64,000 bases of DNA from Sphagnum magellanicum. Lineage: Eukaryota; Streptophyta; Sphagnopsida; Sphagnales; Sphagnaceae. Under the pieces are notes generated by a model, which saw nothing but the letters and a program-made list of their open reading frames with translations, was not told the origin of the DNA and did not search any database. The stretch spans positions 18,717,666 to 18,781,665 of the forward strand of contig CM038919.1 in assembly GCA_021904315.1 (NCBI GenBank), read 5' to 3'. This document shows positions 48,601-59,914 of this stretch, piece by piece. Position 1 is the first letter of the stretch. Each line of letters starts with the position of its first letter. The translations under genes were made by a program, and so were the position numbers.

Positions 48601-48689
48601 TGATCCTTCATCATTAGGATGGTTTGGACCATAGAGCATTTGCCTTTCCAAGACAAGCCCTTCTCAAGCAAGTCCTCCACTTTGAGCTA

Positions 48690-49200
48690 CTAGAATATCT
48701 TGCCAAGACTCTCAATGGGTCCCATAGAAAAGGTGTGTTGTGTCTCCCCATGCTGTACAATGTTTACAACATTCAAAGGGAGCATCTCCACATTAGCCTT
48801 AGGTCCATGCCTAACTTGTACAGTGCCTTTTTCTACATCAACCACTGTCCCAATCTTCATGAGGAGGTCCAAACCTAACAAGAGGTCATATGAATCTATA
48901 TCCACCACCAAAAACACCATATTGCAAACAACATTGCTAACATGCACATGTATGTCATCTAGCCTTCCCAAAGTAGTGGTGACAATCCCTAATGTTATTT
49001 TGTATGTCTCATGTCTTGAAACCAAATGCATGATCCCAAGCTCTCATATTATACTGGCTGCCATTATTGACATAGATGCGCCAGTGTCCACAAGTCCTTC
49101 AATCATTCCATTATTGATTTCCACAAGCAAGTGCATGGTTTTACCTCTGTAATTTTTGTTCACAAAAATCCTTCTGACAACAGGGATGTTGTTGATAGTA
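48690..49200 (-). pseudogene. Gypsy-2 retropepsin
   Basis: The minus strand reads GMIEGLVDTGASMSIMAASI at about 49110-49050. DTGA is the intact aspartic protease site. LGRLDDIHVHVSNVVCN and FLVVDIDSYDLLLGLDLLMK follow, matching the flap and the LLG motif of gypsy retropepsins. A stop near 49045 separates the active site from the rest of the fold. Confidence 0.88.
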
Positions 49201-49205
49201 ACAAC

Positions 49206-49730
49206 CTAATTTTTGCTAGCCTCTTCATCCTTCCTTCTTCTGGCTAGTTTAACCAACCCCTCAAGATATTCCAATTCTCCAAGAATCTTCATGATTGTCT
49301 CCATTAGGGTTAGAAAAATCTGGCCCTTCATAAAATGTAGAAGTATTTTTGATCTTGCACTAGAATTGAGCACTGCTTCCTTGGTCCTATCTCCTACATC
49401 AGTGCCCTCAGCTTGTTCAACAACTCTTTCAGCTTCATTAACATGTACTAGGAGTTTTCTTTTGGTAATCCTGTTTTCAGATGTCAAATGGTGATTGGCA
49501 CCACAAATCATGTTCAATTCATTCAGTGTTGCTTCTTCATCATTTACCAACACCTCAAGGTAATTGGCAGTAGAGTTAAAAGGCTTAGTGTCTTTCTTCT
49601 TCCAACAGCAATCCTTTGAGTGCCCCATACCACTGTAGAATGAACACCTTATGCCATAGTTCTCAGCCCTATGTCCTCCACCACATTTGTTGCACTTGGG
49701 TCGCATATCATTATGCTTTGGACAGGCCAT
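49206..49730 (-). pseudogene. Gypsy-2 gag zinc knuckle and spacer
   Basis: This 174-codon frame starts with a Cys/His region: CNKCGGGHRAENYGIRC, then CSFYSGMGHSKDC. The second unit has Tyr in place of the second Cys of CX2CX4HX4C, and the first has Tyr in place of the last Cys. A charged, helical spacer follows towards the protease. This is the nucleocapsid-like part of gag. Confidence 0.82.
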
Positions 49731-50032
49731 TGCAATGTGGTCTTTAGCTTGGCATAACTAACACCTAAATGCATTCCCAAAAGAGCTAACACTTGTTCCA
49801 TTTCTACTACGAGATTCCCTAAAGAAATGTATCAAAGTTTCATTCAACACTAAAATTGTTTATTTGCAGATGATTCCCTAGTTACATGTTCATCCTTCTC
49901 CTCCCTGAGGGGATCATATGGTGTTTCCCGTAAATTTCCTAGCACCTTTTCTATCTCTGTTGCTGTAGTCACCATTTCCTCAATGTCTGTGTATGTCCTC
50001 ACCACACATAGCCTTCTAAGTTCTGGCCTGAG

Positions 50033-50416
50033 TCAAGCCAGAAACCTTCTTCTTTGCTCAACATCATTGATCCTTCCTCTTTGAAAGAGTTTATCCAACC
50101 TTTCAAAATATTTTTCAACCTGCTTTCTAGGTTTTTGTTTGATTGCATCAAGTTTGACACGAATCTCATCTGCATTAACATCACCAAACTTTTGAACAAT
50201 TGCAGTCCTTAGGACAATCCAATCTGTTGGTAGTGGATTGAGCTTCTTGAACCACTCCTTAGCTCTGTCGCACAAGTTTAATTTGGTTATCTTAAATAGT
50301 TTATCATCATTGAGATCTCTAACCTTAGTTGCCATGGTTAGACGTTTAACCCAATCGTTTACATCTTCATGGTCCTTGCCCCAATACAGTTCATCCATAC
50401 CTTGAGGACTAGTCAT
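50033..50416 (-). pseudogene. Gypsy-2 gag capsid region
   Basis: A 127-codon frame starts MTSPQGMDELYWGKDHEDVN. DWVKRLTMATKVRDLNDDKL, CDRAKEWFKKLNP and QKPRKQVEKYFERLDKLFQR fit the retrotransposon gag fold (W..RL, A..W...L, V..Y...F..L). The start has only a short leader to the primer site. A stop at 50033 precedes the zinc knuckle frame. Confidence 0.85.
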
Positions 50417-51703
50417 GGTGATTAGTTGGATTTCTGATTAAATAATGAAAATTACTGGGATAGACTATCTAAGGAGAATCTCTACAAGTGTAAAAACCCT
50501 TATGATCACAAACACTACCAATCCATTTTCTACAGTGTACTTAGTACACAAAATATTCCTTCTGCCTATGTCATCATTACAAGATCCAAGGATAAAGGAT
50601 TTAGGTGAGGTGTCAATACTTGGAGCTTGATTCAAGTTTCCACATCACACAACCAGAAATCTACTATATCCAATGTACAAACACTGAATGTCAACATTGG
50701 AAAGGCACTGTTTGACAATCTTATTTCCAAATCTGACTTTCATCTAAATTATTAATGAAGGATTCATAATCATTCTGAAAATTAAGTTTCAAATTCCAAG
50801 AAACTCAAAGAAAGAGTCCTACCTTGATTACTAATGAAAATCAACTAATTTGGTGACCACAGAGTTTGTATTGTGTTTTCGGAAAAAAACAATTTTGTTA
50901 AAGGATATGATTTTAATAGGTTTCTAGAATTCATGACATCTTCCTAAACAATATCTAAAGGTCATCCTGCACTTATCTATTTAAAAAAATCCTACTGATC
51001 TCCTTCTACTACTGGAATAAGATCTTGAAAAATAATTGGCAAAGGTGAAAATGTTTGCTCATCTAAGCTATCTAGTTGCCATGCTTGCTAAAGCTCAACA
51101 TTTTACCAAAGTCTCCAGCACACCAATCGTGATGATAAACCACATGCTTCAACTCTAAGAATCTTGTCACCTAATTGGAACAAGATTTCAATTTCGGGAA
51201 TGAAAAATCTGGTGAAATGATCAAGAGATTTTGCATAATAAGGTATCCAAATATCTCCAACCCTAGGAACTTCCTTGGCACCATTTGACACAATGTGGGT
51301 GAATTTATGCGAAATATGAAACGAAGTGGAACTGCTTTTGCAACTCTGCACTTTTGTACCAGTTGTTTGTTCCATCTTGTGATTTTACCTACACTCTCAC
51401 CTTAGACACACATCCATTGTGCGTGACTTTGATGGCAATATTTCCAACATGTGCCTTTGCAAGGTTGAATCCCACCATAATAAGCACCCTAAATCCAACC
51501 AACCTTAAGATAATAGATCCTACTTGAGGAAATGGTTCATTGGAAGAGTTGTTGAAGCTTTTAACAGTTTGCTAAGCATGGATTACTTGAAGATCAGTGA
51601 CAAACTGGTCTAAATCTGAATCAGACATAGCTTCCTGGGACATAACACCTATCACCACACATAATGTTGTTCCAAATTAATAGGTCTTCATCAAATTCGA
51701 CCT

Positions 51704-51715
51704 GCTCTAATACCA
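51704..51715 (-). promoter_or_regulatory. Gypsy-2 tRNA-iMet primer binding site
   Basis: On the minus strand TGGTATTAGAGC follows the 5' LTR, one C-to-T change from the standard TGGTATCAGAGC. Confidence 0.85.
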
Positions 51716-52806
51716 AAAACTAAGGCATAAGACTAACATAACACAAATCATATACATATTGAATGACAAATATTATTTTTGAATTTCACACTGCCATGAG
51801 CCAGATGCCACCTAAGTTTTGTCCAGAAACTCGAAAAGACATTACCTTCTTCATCATAGAGAGGCTTGAGGTTTCCAAAGGGGTTAGATCGCTCTTATTA
51901 CATTCTCTTGAGCCCACTAGCCTCTCTTCTCAAAGTTTTCAGACCCACACGAACTCAAGACCACATTGGACATACATGAGAACTCAAGTTCCAACTTACA
52001 TTCAGTAATGTAAATCCCTCAGCCCACACAAATCACAATCCAATTTTCCTGACACCAGTGCTCCACTTGATAAAACAAAAAAACAAGAAAACAACACATC
52101 CACTTCCTCTAATGACTGCTCAAGAATTCTTACAAAGAACCATAATCTTCCTTTGTATGATCAACCCCGTAAATTCAATGGATTGTTGCAATTTTTTGGA
52201 GTTCCCAAAAATGAGGGTACTTTTTCTTGAAATGCAAGCCAACAAAACCTAGATATAAACCAACCCAAACATAGACTTTGAGAAGAGTTTTTGGTTGTTT
52301 TCGAGACCTCTCTTACCTCTCATCATCCCCCTTCTCAACGATCAACACCAATTCTTAGATAGAAACTTTGCCTCCCTGAGTACATTGCACAACAAATTCT
52401 CTTGTACTTTCCTTCAAGACAAAGATCTAAAAACCCAACTCCAACAACTTCCCTATTGCAAAAAACCAAAACCACACTACTTATCTTCACTATAGAACAT
52501 CCTTCAATTGTTACTTCGTGAATTTTTGCCGAGCGCACCTCCCTTGGTAGCTCCTTTGCCACTCAATCATCATGCGTCTAGTAGCAACACACACACACCA
52601 AACAAAAGAAAATGACACAAAGGTTTCAATGCTATCAAACACCACTGCATCTCCATTTGGTGATCTTCCTTATTTCCATGCCATTGAGAGCAAAAACTCC
52701 TAGATGCCAACAAAAAAAATGCTCCACTTTGAAAAACCTTAAAACCACTTGCTGTTCACACTCAAAACCCTAAAGTTAAAAACTTGTTATAGTAAAGCAT
52801 ATGACA
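51716..52806 (-). repeat. Gypsy-2 5' LTR
   Basis: On the minus strand it starts TGTCATATGCTTTAC and ends GCCTTAGTTTT next to the primer site. It matches 40946-42053 along its length, with many substitutions and small indels, so the element is old. Confidence 0.88.
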
Positions 52807-53391
52807 CATTTGACTTGAGAAATTAAACCATCTAGTCCCAAAACATACTAAACCTAATGAAATCACGTAGCTTAAATATCATGGAAAACCCTAGACTTGT
52901 CATAAGATTTTTTTGGTTTTTTCAGAGGTGGTGCATTTGCATGGGAGGTATTAGCCTGAAATGGATCAATGGCTTGAGAAATGGAAATGGATGGAAACTT
53001 GGAAAAACTTGGGGTTGAAGCACAGAGAGTTAAACTTTGGATAGGGATTAAAATACTAGAACCTGACCTTGTAAAAAGAAGCATGAACTTGAAATTGGAT
53101 GGTTGTAGTGGAGTCATGGGTTTGCATTAAAACTCAGGTGACAAGAGTCCTCTAGCTGAAATTCAAGTCAAAAGTATAACTTTGGGACCTATTAATCAAA
53201 CAAAGATTCAAGATGTTCAATTTTGACTCTGATCAACACACACACATTTGAAAAGTTAAATAAACAATTTGGAAAACAAATGAAAAAGAAATCAAGGAGG
53301 CTTACCAAGAAATTTGTGAAGAATTGTAATGTGCAAATCAACAAAGCTCAAGTTTGAAAGTTGTGACTTTTATCTTGTTTGTCACTTAAGC
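52807..53391. other. Spacer between gypsy-2 and solo LTR C
   Basis: One 81-codon minus-strand frame (53117-52872) has no recognisable domain. Nothing else is supported here. Confidence 0.45.
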
Positions 53392-53396
53392 TTCAA
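53392..53396. repeat. Target site duplication left of solo LTR C
   Basis: TTCAA is repeated exactly at 54307-54311. It is the same pentamer that flanks LTR A. Confidence 0.85.
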
Positions 53397-54306
53397 TGTC
53401 GTAACCTTAACCTTGGGTTCACGACCAAGGCAAGGGCTTGCAAGAGGGCTTGTAAGAAGGAGACTCGAAAGGCACATATTATACTCCCAAGAGTGCAAGA
53501 GAGTGTGAGAGAATAAACCCTCGCACTCCCAAGGCAACTCTCATTTGAGGAGTTGGAGTCCTAGAGGACTCTCGAATCTTCAGGGAACAATTGTAGGGGT
53601 CAAAACTCATTGGTTTGAAGAGTTACTTATATCATTGGAAAACTATTGAAATGTAAATGTTTTAAATGGTTCTCATCACCCATTTTGACATTTGAAACAC
53701 AAGTTATGGCCAAAAGAAAGGTCGGGAGTCAAATTGCCAATTTGATTCCCAACCAATAAAAATCAGGAATCAACCTGATGTCCTTGCGTGTAGGTGGCAT
53801 GCAACATACCATTCACAAGCTCTTGACGAGGGCTACAACTTTGCTTTAGACGTCATTTCAATTCGAGGTCTGCACACAAAGTTATGGGGTTCCAAAGTCG
53901 CGGGAGTCCCGACTTTGGTAATTTCGGGATTCCCAATTGGGAGTTTTGGGACAAAAAAACCATTTGGATGTGGGCCTCGTGTCGAGGCACAAAGTATATT
54001 ATAAGGGGGAAGGTGGTGGCTTCCTTCAAATCTAGGCCATGGTGAGTCTTGTGAGTCCGACTTGTTCGTGGTTCGTCCTAACACCAAAAGTGCTCCAACT
54101 ATGCACTAATCACCTTGTGTTAGTTTTGTGCAGGTCCGTGTGAGTAGTTGATGCTTGTCACTCTTCCTAGTCCCATTTCGGAGCTCTAGCATGCCCCTCT
54201 ACCCCTCAAAGTGCTGCGAGCCAGGGAACGTGCCCAATTCTTTGCTTTCCGCTATCTTTAGTTTGGATTCACATTTGAATCCATTAAGGAGCCTGGGGGT
54301 GCGTCA
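53397..54306 (+). mobile_element. Solo LTR C of the GC-rich LTR family
   Basis: This 910-bp copy runs from TGTCGTAACCTTAACC to GGGGGTGCGTCA, flanked by exact TTCAA duplications. It is homologous along its length to LTR A, including GTATATTATAAGGGGGAAGG (TATA-like) and the palindromic GGGAGTCCCG theme. No coding sequence follows, and no second LTR lies nearby. Confidence 0.87.
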
Positions 54307-54311
54307 TTCAA

Positions 54312-56159
54312 ACTCTGGAGTTTGTAACTTAAACATATAAATTCCAGAGGCTTCAACATTACATTACAGAGTTCGATCACCTCCCATGATCCATCTGTTG
54401 TTCTACGGCTCAACTCTTGAATCTCACAATTGTTGGTGGTCGCCTTTCACAAATAAATCTTCATTAAATAAAATTGCAAAAACATCCAATGAACATAAAG
54501 CTTAAGCTTCACATTGCACAAGTTTCAATTTGGAATTGAACCGCAATATACTTGGATTTTTTATCCCCCAATGTTCACCATTAAACCTTGTTGCCAAACA
54601 CATTATGTAAAAGTCTTGATTACACATTACACACACAAAAACTTTGAATGCACGTACATAAAATGCCATGAAAATGGATCTAATGCATGCGAAATTAAGT
54701 GAGAAAAATTAGTTATTTTGTCAAACTTGCACATCCAACCGTTGAAGTCTAGCAAATCCAACGATGCCAATATTGTGATCAAGGTGATCTCTAATCAAAA
54801 CAAAGTGTTATCAACGAACCCTAAATTTCTTTTGTTGGCTAATGACGATGCGAAATTTTGCTTTCTACCCTTTTGGCGAGTGCTATTTTTTTTCAGAGGC
54901 GACGACATACAATGAGGGTTTTTTCTTCAACGGCTATCTGGCTCCCACGCGTAGTGAAAGGGGGGTTTCAAGCGATTTAAAATATATATATTACAAAAAA
55001 TCTTAATTCCATTTCGCAGACCTATTTTGGTCATCGCAATCTGGCCACAAATCGCCAGACAAAAAAACCCTGCTAGTTACTGTCTGTGGCCAGATGCTTG
55101 GAATTCAAGCTGTTTTTTGTGAAGGAGGGTGTTGGTATACCGAAGTACCGTTTCAGGTTTGGCGGCAATTACCATTATTTTCAGAAAAGTTGAATGTTCT
55201 AGAAATTACTTGTTTGAAATGCCATTACTTGAGGGTATTATTGTTTTAGCAAGCTACTCGACCACAATAGTCAAGTATGGGAATACTTGGGCTTTGGAGG
55301 CTTATAGTTTTTTTCCTGTAATATCATGCTGAAGTTTTCAAAAATTGCAATTTAAACTGCCGAAGTGAATTTTGGAAAATGAAAGAATTATTTGGCACCC
55401 AATTGTCAACCTGAAAAGGTACCACAATACTCTCTTCGGAGAGTAGAGTTCCAAACAATGTCACCTTCAGAAACGACCTTCACTCTCAGAAACGACCTTC
55501 ACTCTAACTAAAATGTGTTTTACTTTTGTTCCATAATTTGTCTCAAGTCCAGAGTTCCAACAGACCTGTAATGAGCAGATTAACCTGATCAATGACCTGT
55601 GGTGTCTATTCATGAAACCCCAGCCTGCCTGCATAGCCATCTTTGTAGCTTCAATAAGTCTCTCGGTCACTGTTCCAATTTGATTCACTTGGTTCAATCA
55701 GAAGTTTAAAAATGCAAGCTCATGATTTACAATCCATCTATAGCGCAGAGATGAACTCCAGAGATGCACCACACCACAGATGACAACAGAAGATACGATG
55801 GCTTTCACTAAGCCACATGATCTGAAGAGAATTTGATTTGGAACAGATTCAGTGGAGCTATAAGTCATAAGAATTGTTGAAGAGCTTGAATGAGCTGAAT
55901 TACTACCTTACAGCCCATCAACAAAAGCTGAAGATTAATCAAGCCACAGAAAGAAGCAGGTTTGCCTATCGTTCGCACACAGGTGGTAGCCAGCAGCCAG
56001 CAGTTACTAGTTAGTGGAGATAGACTTGAAAAGCCAACATGCCAGAAGAAGAAAGCTCCCCACTCTGCCCAAAAACTAGGAACTTGGAAACAGAAACGAT
56101 CACAAACACCTACCTCCTTTCCTGGAGGTCCCGAAACGTAGCTCAACTTATTTAGCAAC
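54312..56159. other. Intergenic region downstream of the first host gene
   Basis: This probably includes the 3' untranslated region of the gene ending at 56160. An 18-bp direct repeat (AGAAACGACCTTCACTCT, twice) lies at about 55466-55504. No further exon could be supported. Confidence 0.5.
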
Positions 56160-57821
56160 TTATCTATCCTTGAGACTTGTTTGGTTTAAACGAGATCGTT
56201 GTGCGTTTATGACTTGGGTGCGGAGGAACTCGATCTGTTCCTCCAGTGCTTGATATTTCTTGTCCATTTTGTCACAAAACTTAATCAGGGCAAGGCCCGT
56301 ACGCTTCAACCCATCCCGATCCGTTGTAGAAAAGTTGGTGATGGTGTCCGCCATCCCAATCCTAGTTTCCACTTGTCCTGTAACCGTGCCCAGATCCTCC
56401 ATTGCTGATTTTGTGAAAAAGACCTCTGACCTCATCGCCTCAACCTCTTCTTCTCCAAACCTCTTCAACAGATCTGTGGTTGCTTGAACGCGGGCACTTC
56501 TTGCCGTCAATTCACCCCACTCATCGTACGCGGATTGTATTGCAGCAGCGACTACACGGGCGGCAATGCCTGCAATGCCTCCCAAAACCGGCATACCACA
56601 TGCTGCAACTGTTACGATCAAGGAGGAAGCCGCGACGGCGCCTATTTGCACTAAGATACCACCTTTCTCCCAGGGTACTTTCTTTTGCGTTGACCCGAGT
56701 TGAGTGACGATTCCCTTGATTTTCCTCTCTAGAGCCTCGTAAGATTGCAAGCTGCGAGAAATTTCAGTTCTCATGTTGGGTAGAATATGCTCAAACACAG
56801 CCTGCAGATCAGTGCAGATCATCATCGACAAATTCAGTGTATTGTCAAATTTCATGTCATGAGCACAATGATATTGGCCTAATTCGGAGGCAAAGATACA
56901 AGCTTGCAACGCAACGACTTGCGAACGATCGCAAGGCATAGAATCTTGGAAACGAAATCTAATAGAACTCCGGAAGACCTTCCTCTCCTTCTAAGACCTA
57001 GTCGTCTGTGGCTCACGGCGCTGGAGACTGAGAGCAATGTTATGCTTCTAGCATTCAAATGGGTTGCAGGGATCAGATGGGCAAATGAGAGTTCGATTCA
57101 CTCGTATTATGCAGCATACAGTATGAGCTTGCAGGAAAGCATCAGTAATGTAGGATCATACAAAAGCTGTTGAGTTCACCTCTAAAGCTTGTTTAGCCGG
57201 GCTGATACAAGTCTTTATTTTCTGTGGCTTCGTGGCATCTGTAATCATGGATTGTCCAGCTGCCTTGGAGTGTGCAAGACTATCTCGAACTCCTGCCTTG
57301 TAACTAGTAATGGAATCCAACACGGTCAATGTTTCCTTGTTGCACAGGTAGAAATCTTCCAGAACATCGTCAACCAACTTGAGCCTTTCCGGATCGGACT
57401 GCACAGTTACACAACGTCCTTGAGCATCAAGTGTGTTCCACATCAATTCGTTGACGCGATGCATGGTTTTCATCGCTTGCGAGACTTGGCCAACTTGGCT
57501 TTCGGTCGCAGACAGTAAAACGAGCGTTGCATTAAGATCCACCATGGCATCCTTGGACGCCGACGTACTGCAATGTCCCCCCATTATTTGTAACAGTTTC
57601 GGGAATGCCACAAAGTCTGAGTTTTGTGGAAATTAGTCAGATGCTGATACGGGAAACTTCTGGTTCTATCTCTCAGCACCTGGGGACAACAAAACTCTAA
57701 GAATCTCAGTTGAAAAACCTTGAACAAGAAGGCATTTGATAATTCGATCTCGTATATCTTCGTCTACGTCTAAGCCTGCTGACGACCTTCTCAAAACACT
57801 GGACGGTACTTGAACAAACAT
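56160..57821 (-). CDS. UPF0496/At14a-like protein, gene A (four-exon model)
   Basis: Model: exon 1 57821-57680, exon 2 57616-57180, exon 3 56990-56919, exon 4 56801-56160, about 430 aa. Exon 1 opens MFVQVPSSVLRRSS. Splicing CCCCAG/GT to CTCAG/AC joins LLSP to DFVAFPKL, so the exon 2 frame needs no ATG of its own. Exon 2 ends GAG/GTGAAC in phase 0. Exon 3's donor (GCAA/GTCGTT) is weak; if unused, the frame stays open to exon 4. Exon 2 is helical. Exon 4 has helix SLQSYEALERKI, a hydrophobic segment (GGILVQIGAVAASSLIVTVA and on) and coiled-coil-like C-terminal helices (KYQALEEQIEFLRTQV). This layout resembles plant UPF0496/DUF677 (At14a-like) proteins, some of which are membrane-associated. Another helical family is possible. 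Confidence 0.62.
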
Positions 57822-59914
57822 TCCAGTTGTAGCTTCTCTCCAGGGCAATTTCCTCCGTGATGTCGCTACGGACAAGAGGGGCACGCGTTTCGCTCACTCA
57901 CCGATCGCTTGCTCCCGTGATCAGAAGCTTCTTGAAATTCGTGTTGAAATCTGCTCATTTTATCATCTTCTAAGTGCCGCGAATTCGGTATTTCACGCGG
58001 TGTGCAAGGCGCACTATTACCTCGGTTTGAAAAGGAGTTCCAAGGGAGTTGGGATCACTGGGTCATGGACCTATACTCGGAGGGTTTTTTAAAGGATTTT
58101 TGTTTGGAGCCGAAGTGGCTATCATCCATAGGAAGATTTTTAAAAAGTGGCGATCATCGCTATGAGTGTTTAGCCAAATATGGCTATAAATAAGATATAA
58201 AGTTTCTCATGTTGTACCAAAAGTGGCGATCACCATAAGAGGATTTACTCAAATCTGGCTACAAGACAAGAGAAAGGTGGAAATTTTAGGAATCTTATTA
58301 CACTTTGGGATCCTATGGGGTTAATACTGCAATTTCAAAAGAAGAAATGTGAAAATCTGCCCACATCCTTCAGAAAATCTTGGCCATTCCATAACTTTTT
58401 TTTTCCCTCCACATTTTCAAATCAATTTCTACAAGTTCAATTTGATCCAAACTGCCTCATTCATGTAATTTCACTTCATCCACTTTTCTGATTTGATTGC
58501 AAAACACAATGTCATCTATCATGAAATTTCCTAAAGGTCAATTATGTATGTGATAGACTTTGTCCATACAACCATTTTATTCATGCAACATGGTACGATT
58601 AGTTCATATCCGTATGGTCACATGTTATCATCTGTGCACAATGGTGTAGTTGCCATCAGTTTTATCTATGACCAATTTTTCATGTATGTGCTGTGCTTCA
58701 TTGTCGATGTTTAGATGGGGTGTTATTATATTCATGATCTTCAAAAACACTCCAACAGTTTTAATTTTTCCTTTTCATCCCTCTTCTTTCTCTCTGCCTC
58801 CCTCCCTTCAAAAATCTCAGCAAAGAAGTAGCGGGAATGCTCTGTTAAGTTTGAAAGTAAACAAACTAGAGGCAGTGGGCTGAATCCTTGTGGCCAAAAG
58901 GAGGTGCAACTCAAGTAGACCGTTGCTCTAAGCTATATACATGTTGTTTCTTAATTCCTCTACATCACTCAACAAATTGATGACTCTGCAGACAGAAATC
59001 AATCAAAGCGTTGGCTCACCAACATATATCGACTCTTTATCTATGTTTTGGATCCAGACAATCACAGAGCATAGAAATTTTTAGTACTTGGACACAAGGC
59101 AGATACTCACACCTTCAACAGAAGAACTCCCTGGAATCTTTTCAATAGACTATGTGGATCCCAAACACTGTGTAATCCAGTGCAGACAAAGCCAATTGAA
59201 GAATTGTGTAATTGGTGACACCTGTTCCAACAGATAGGACTAATTTGTAAGGAAGCTCTGCGCCAGACATTTCACCAAAAATACTGTCAGGATGCATATT
59301 ATGTTTACAACATGCATCACCACTCAGCCAGAAAAAAATTCAGAAAATATACTATCATATGTTTCATGTGTTTACAAAAAGTATGAATATGGATCATTTC
59401 TGCTCTCATGAAATTGCAGAGAAAACTCCACAACACATTGAAGGTAACTCTTCCGTCAGTTCCAGGGATTAAACCAAATCAAACATTAGAATCTAAATGA
59501 GTGTAGTGATAACCTTGTGACTGTCACCAGGCAACAATCCAGTGTTTTCAGAGCTCAGTTACACAGTTGGACAGGATGACATAGGAATTGCATGCACCAA
59601 GCTCATCTAGCCCGATGGCTTGGGGTTGAGAAAACCCAACTGAGGACAACAGTTGGTTAGAACCTAGCAACCTCCAAGTCCTGGGGGGGAGAGGGTATCA
59701 ACTACATGGTTTGCCCCCAATGGTGGATCAAAATTTCTCACCTTCAAAAATGGAGGCAACTGGGCAATTATCACTTGGAGCTTCAGGACCAGTTCAGGAT
59801 GGCCTTCGCATCCTGATCCTAAAGGTAATCAGAATCTTCCATACACATCAAGCTTCCATCATTCCAACGGACTTTCCTGGCTCCACTTTGGACATAAGGA
59901 GTTTACAAGAGGTG
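57822..59914. other. Intergenic region between the paired host genes
   Basis: This holds the probable promoter of gene A (57822 upward) and 3' sequence of gene B (below 59915). At 58095-58270 the motif GTGGC(T/G)ATCA occurs three times, and the first part is homologous, inverted, to 61660-61740. No extra exon was recognised. Confidence 0.5.
58095..58165 (+). repeat. Inverted-repeat partner upstream of gene A
   Basis: AAGTGGCTATCATCCATAGG and the following AAAAAGTGGCGAT match the minus strand of 61660-61740 (AAGTGGCTATCATTTATAGA, AAAAAAGTGGCGAA). It lies about 280 bp upstream of gene A. Confidence 0.65.

Larger units (their letters stand above)
40946..52806 (-). mobile_element. Gypsy-2: Ty3/gypsy retrotransposon with both LTRs
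   Basis: Minus-strand order: 5' LTR (52806-51716), initiator-Met primer site (51715-51704), gag (about 50416-50033), zinc knuckle (49730), protease, reverse transcriptase, RNase H, integrase, purine tract (42064-42054) and 3' LTR (42053-40946). Reverse transcriptase before integrase identifies gypsy. A 3.1-kb CACTA-like element splits the RT. Without it the element is about 8.7 kb. Several stops break the polyprotein. No convincing 5-bp target duplication was found (flanks on the minus strand end AAATG and begin TGTCA). Confidence 0.93.

Noticed and set aside
57156..57611. Starting gene A at 57611.
   Set aside because: The codon there is GTG, not ATG; an upstream exon with ATG at 57821 and good splice sites keeps the frame.
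56160..57821. Calling genes A and B pore-forming proteins because of helical bundles around a hydrophobic hairpin.
   Set aside because: The layout alone is shared by many unrelated helical families; plant UPF0496-type proteins explain it without a toxin function.
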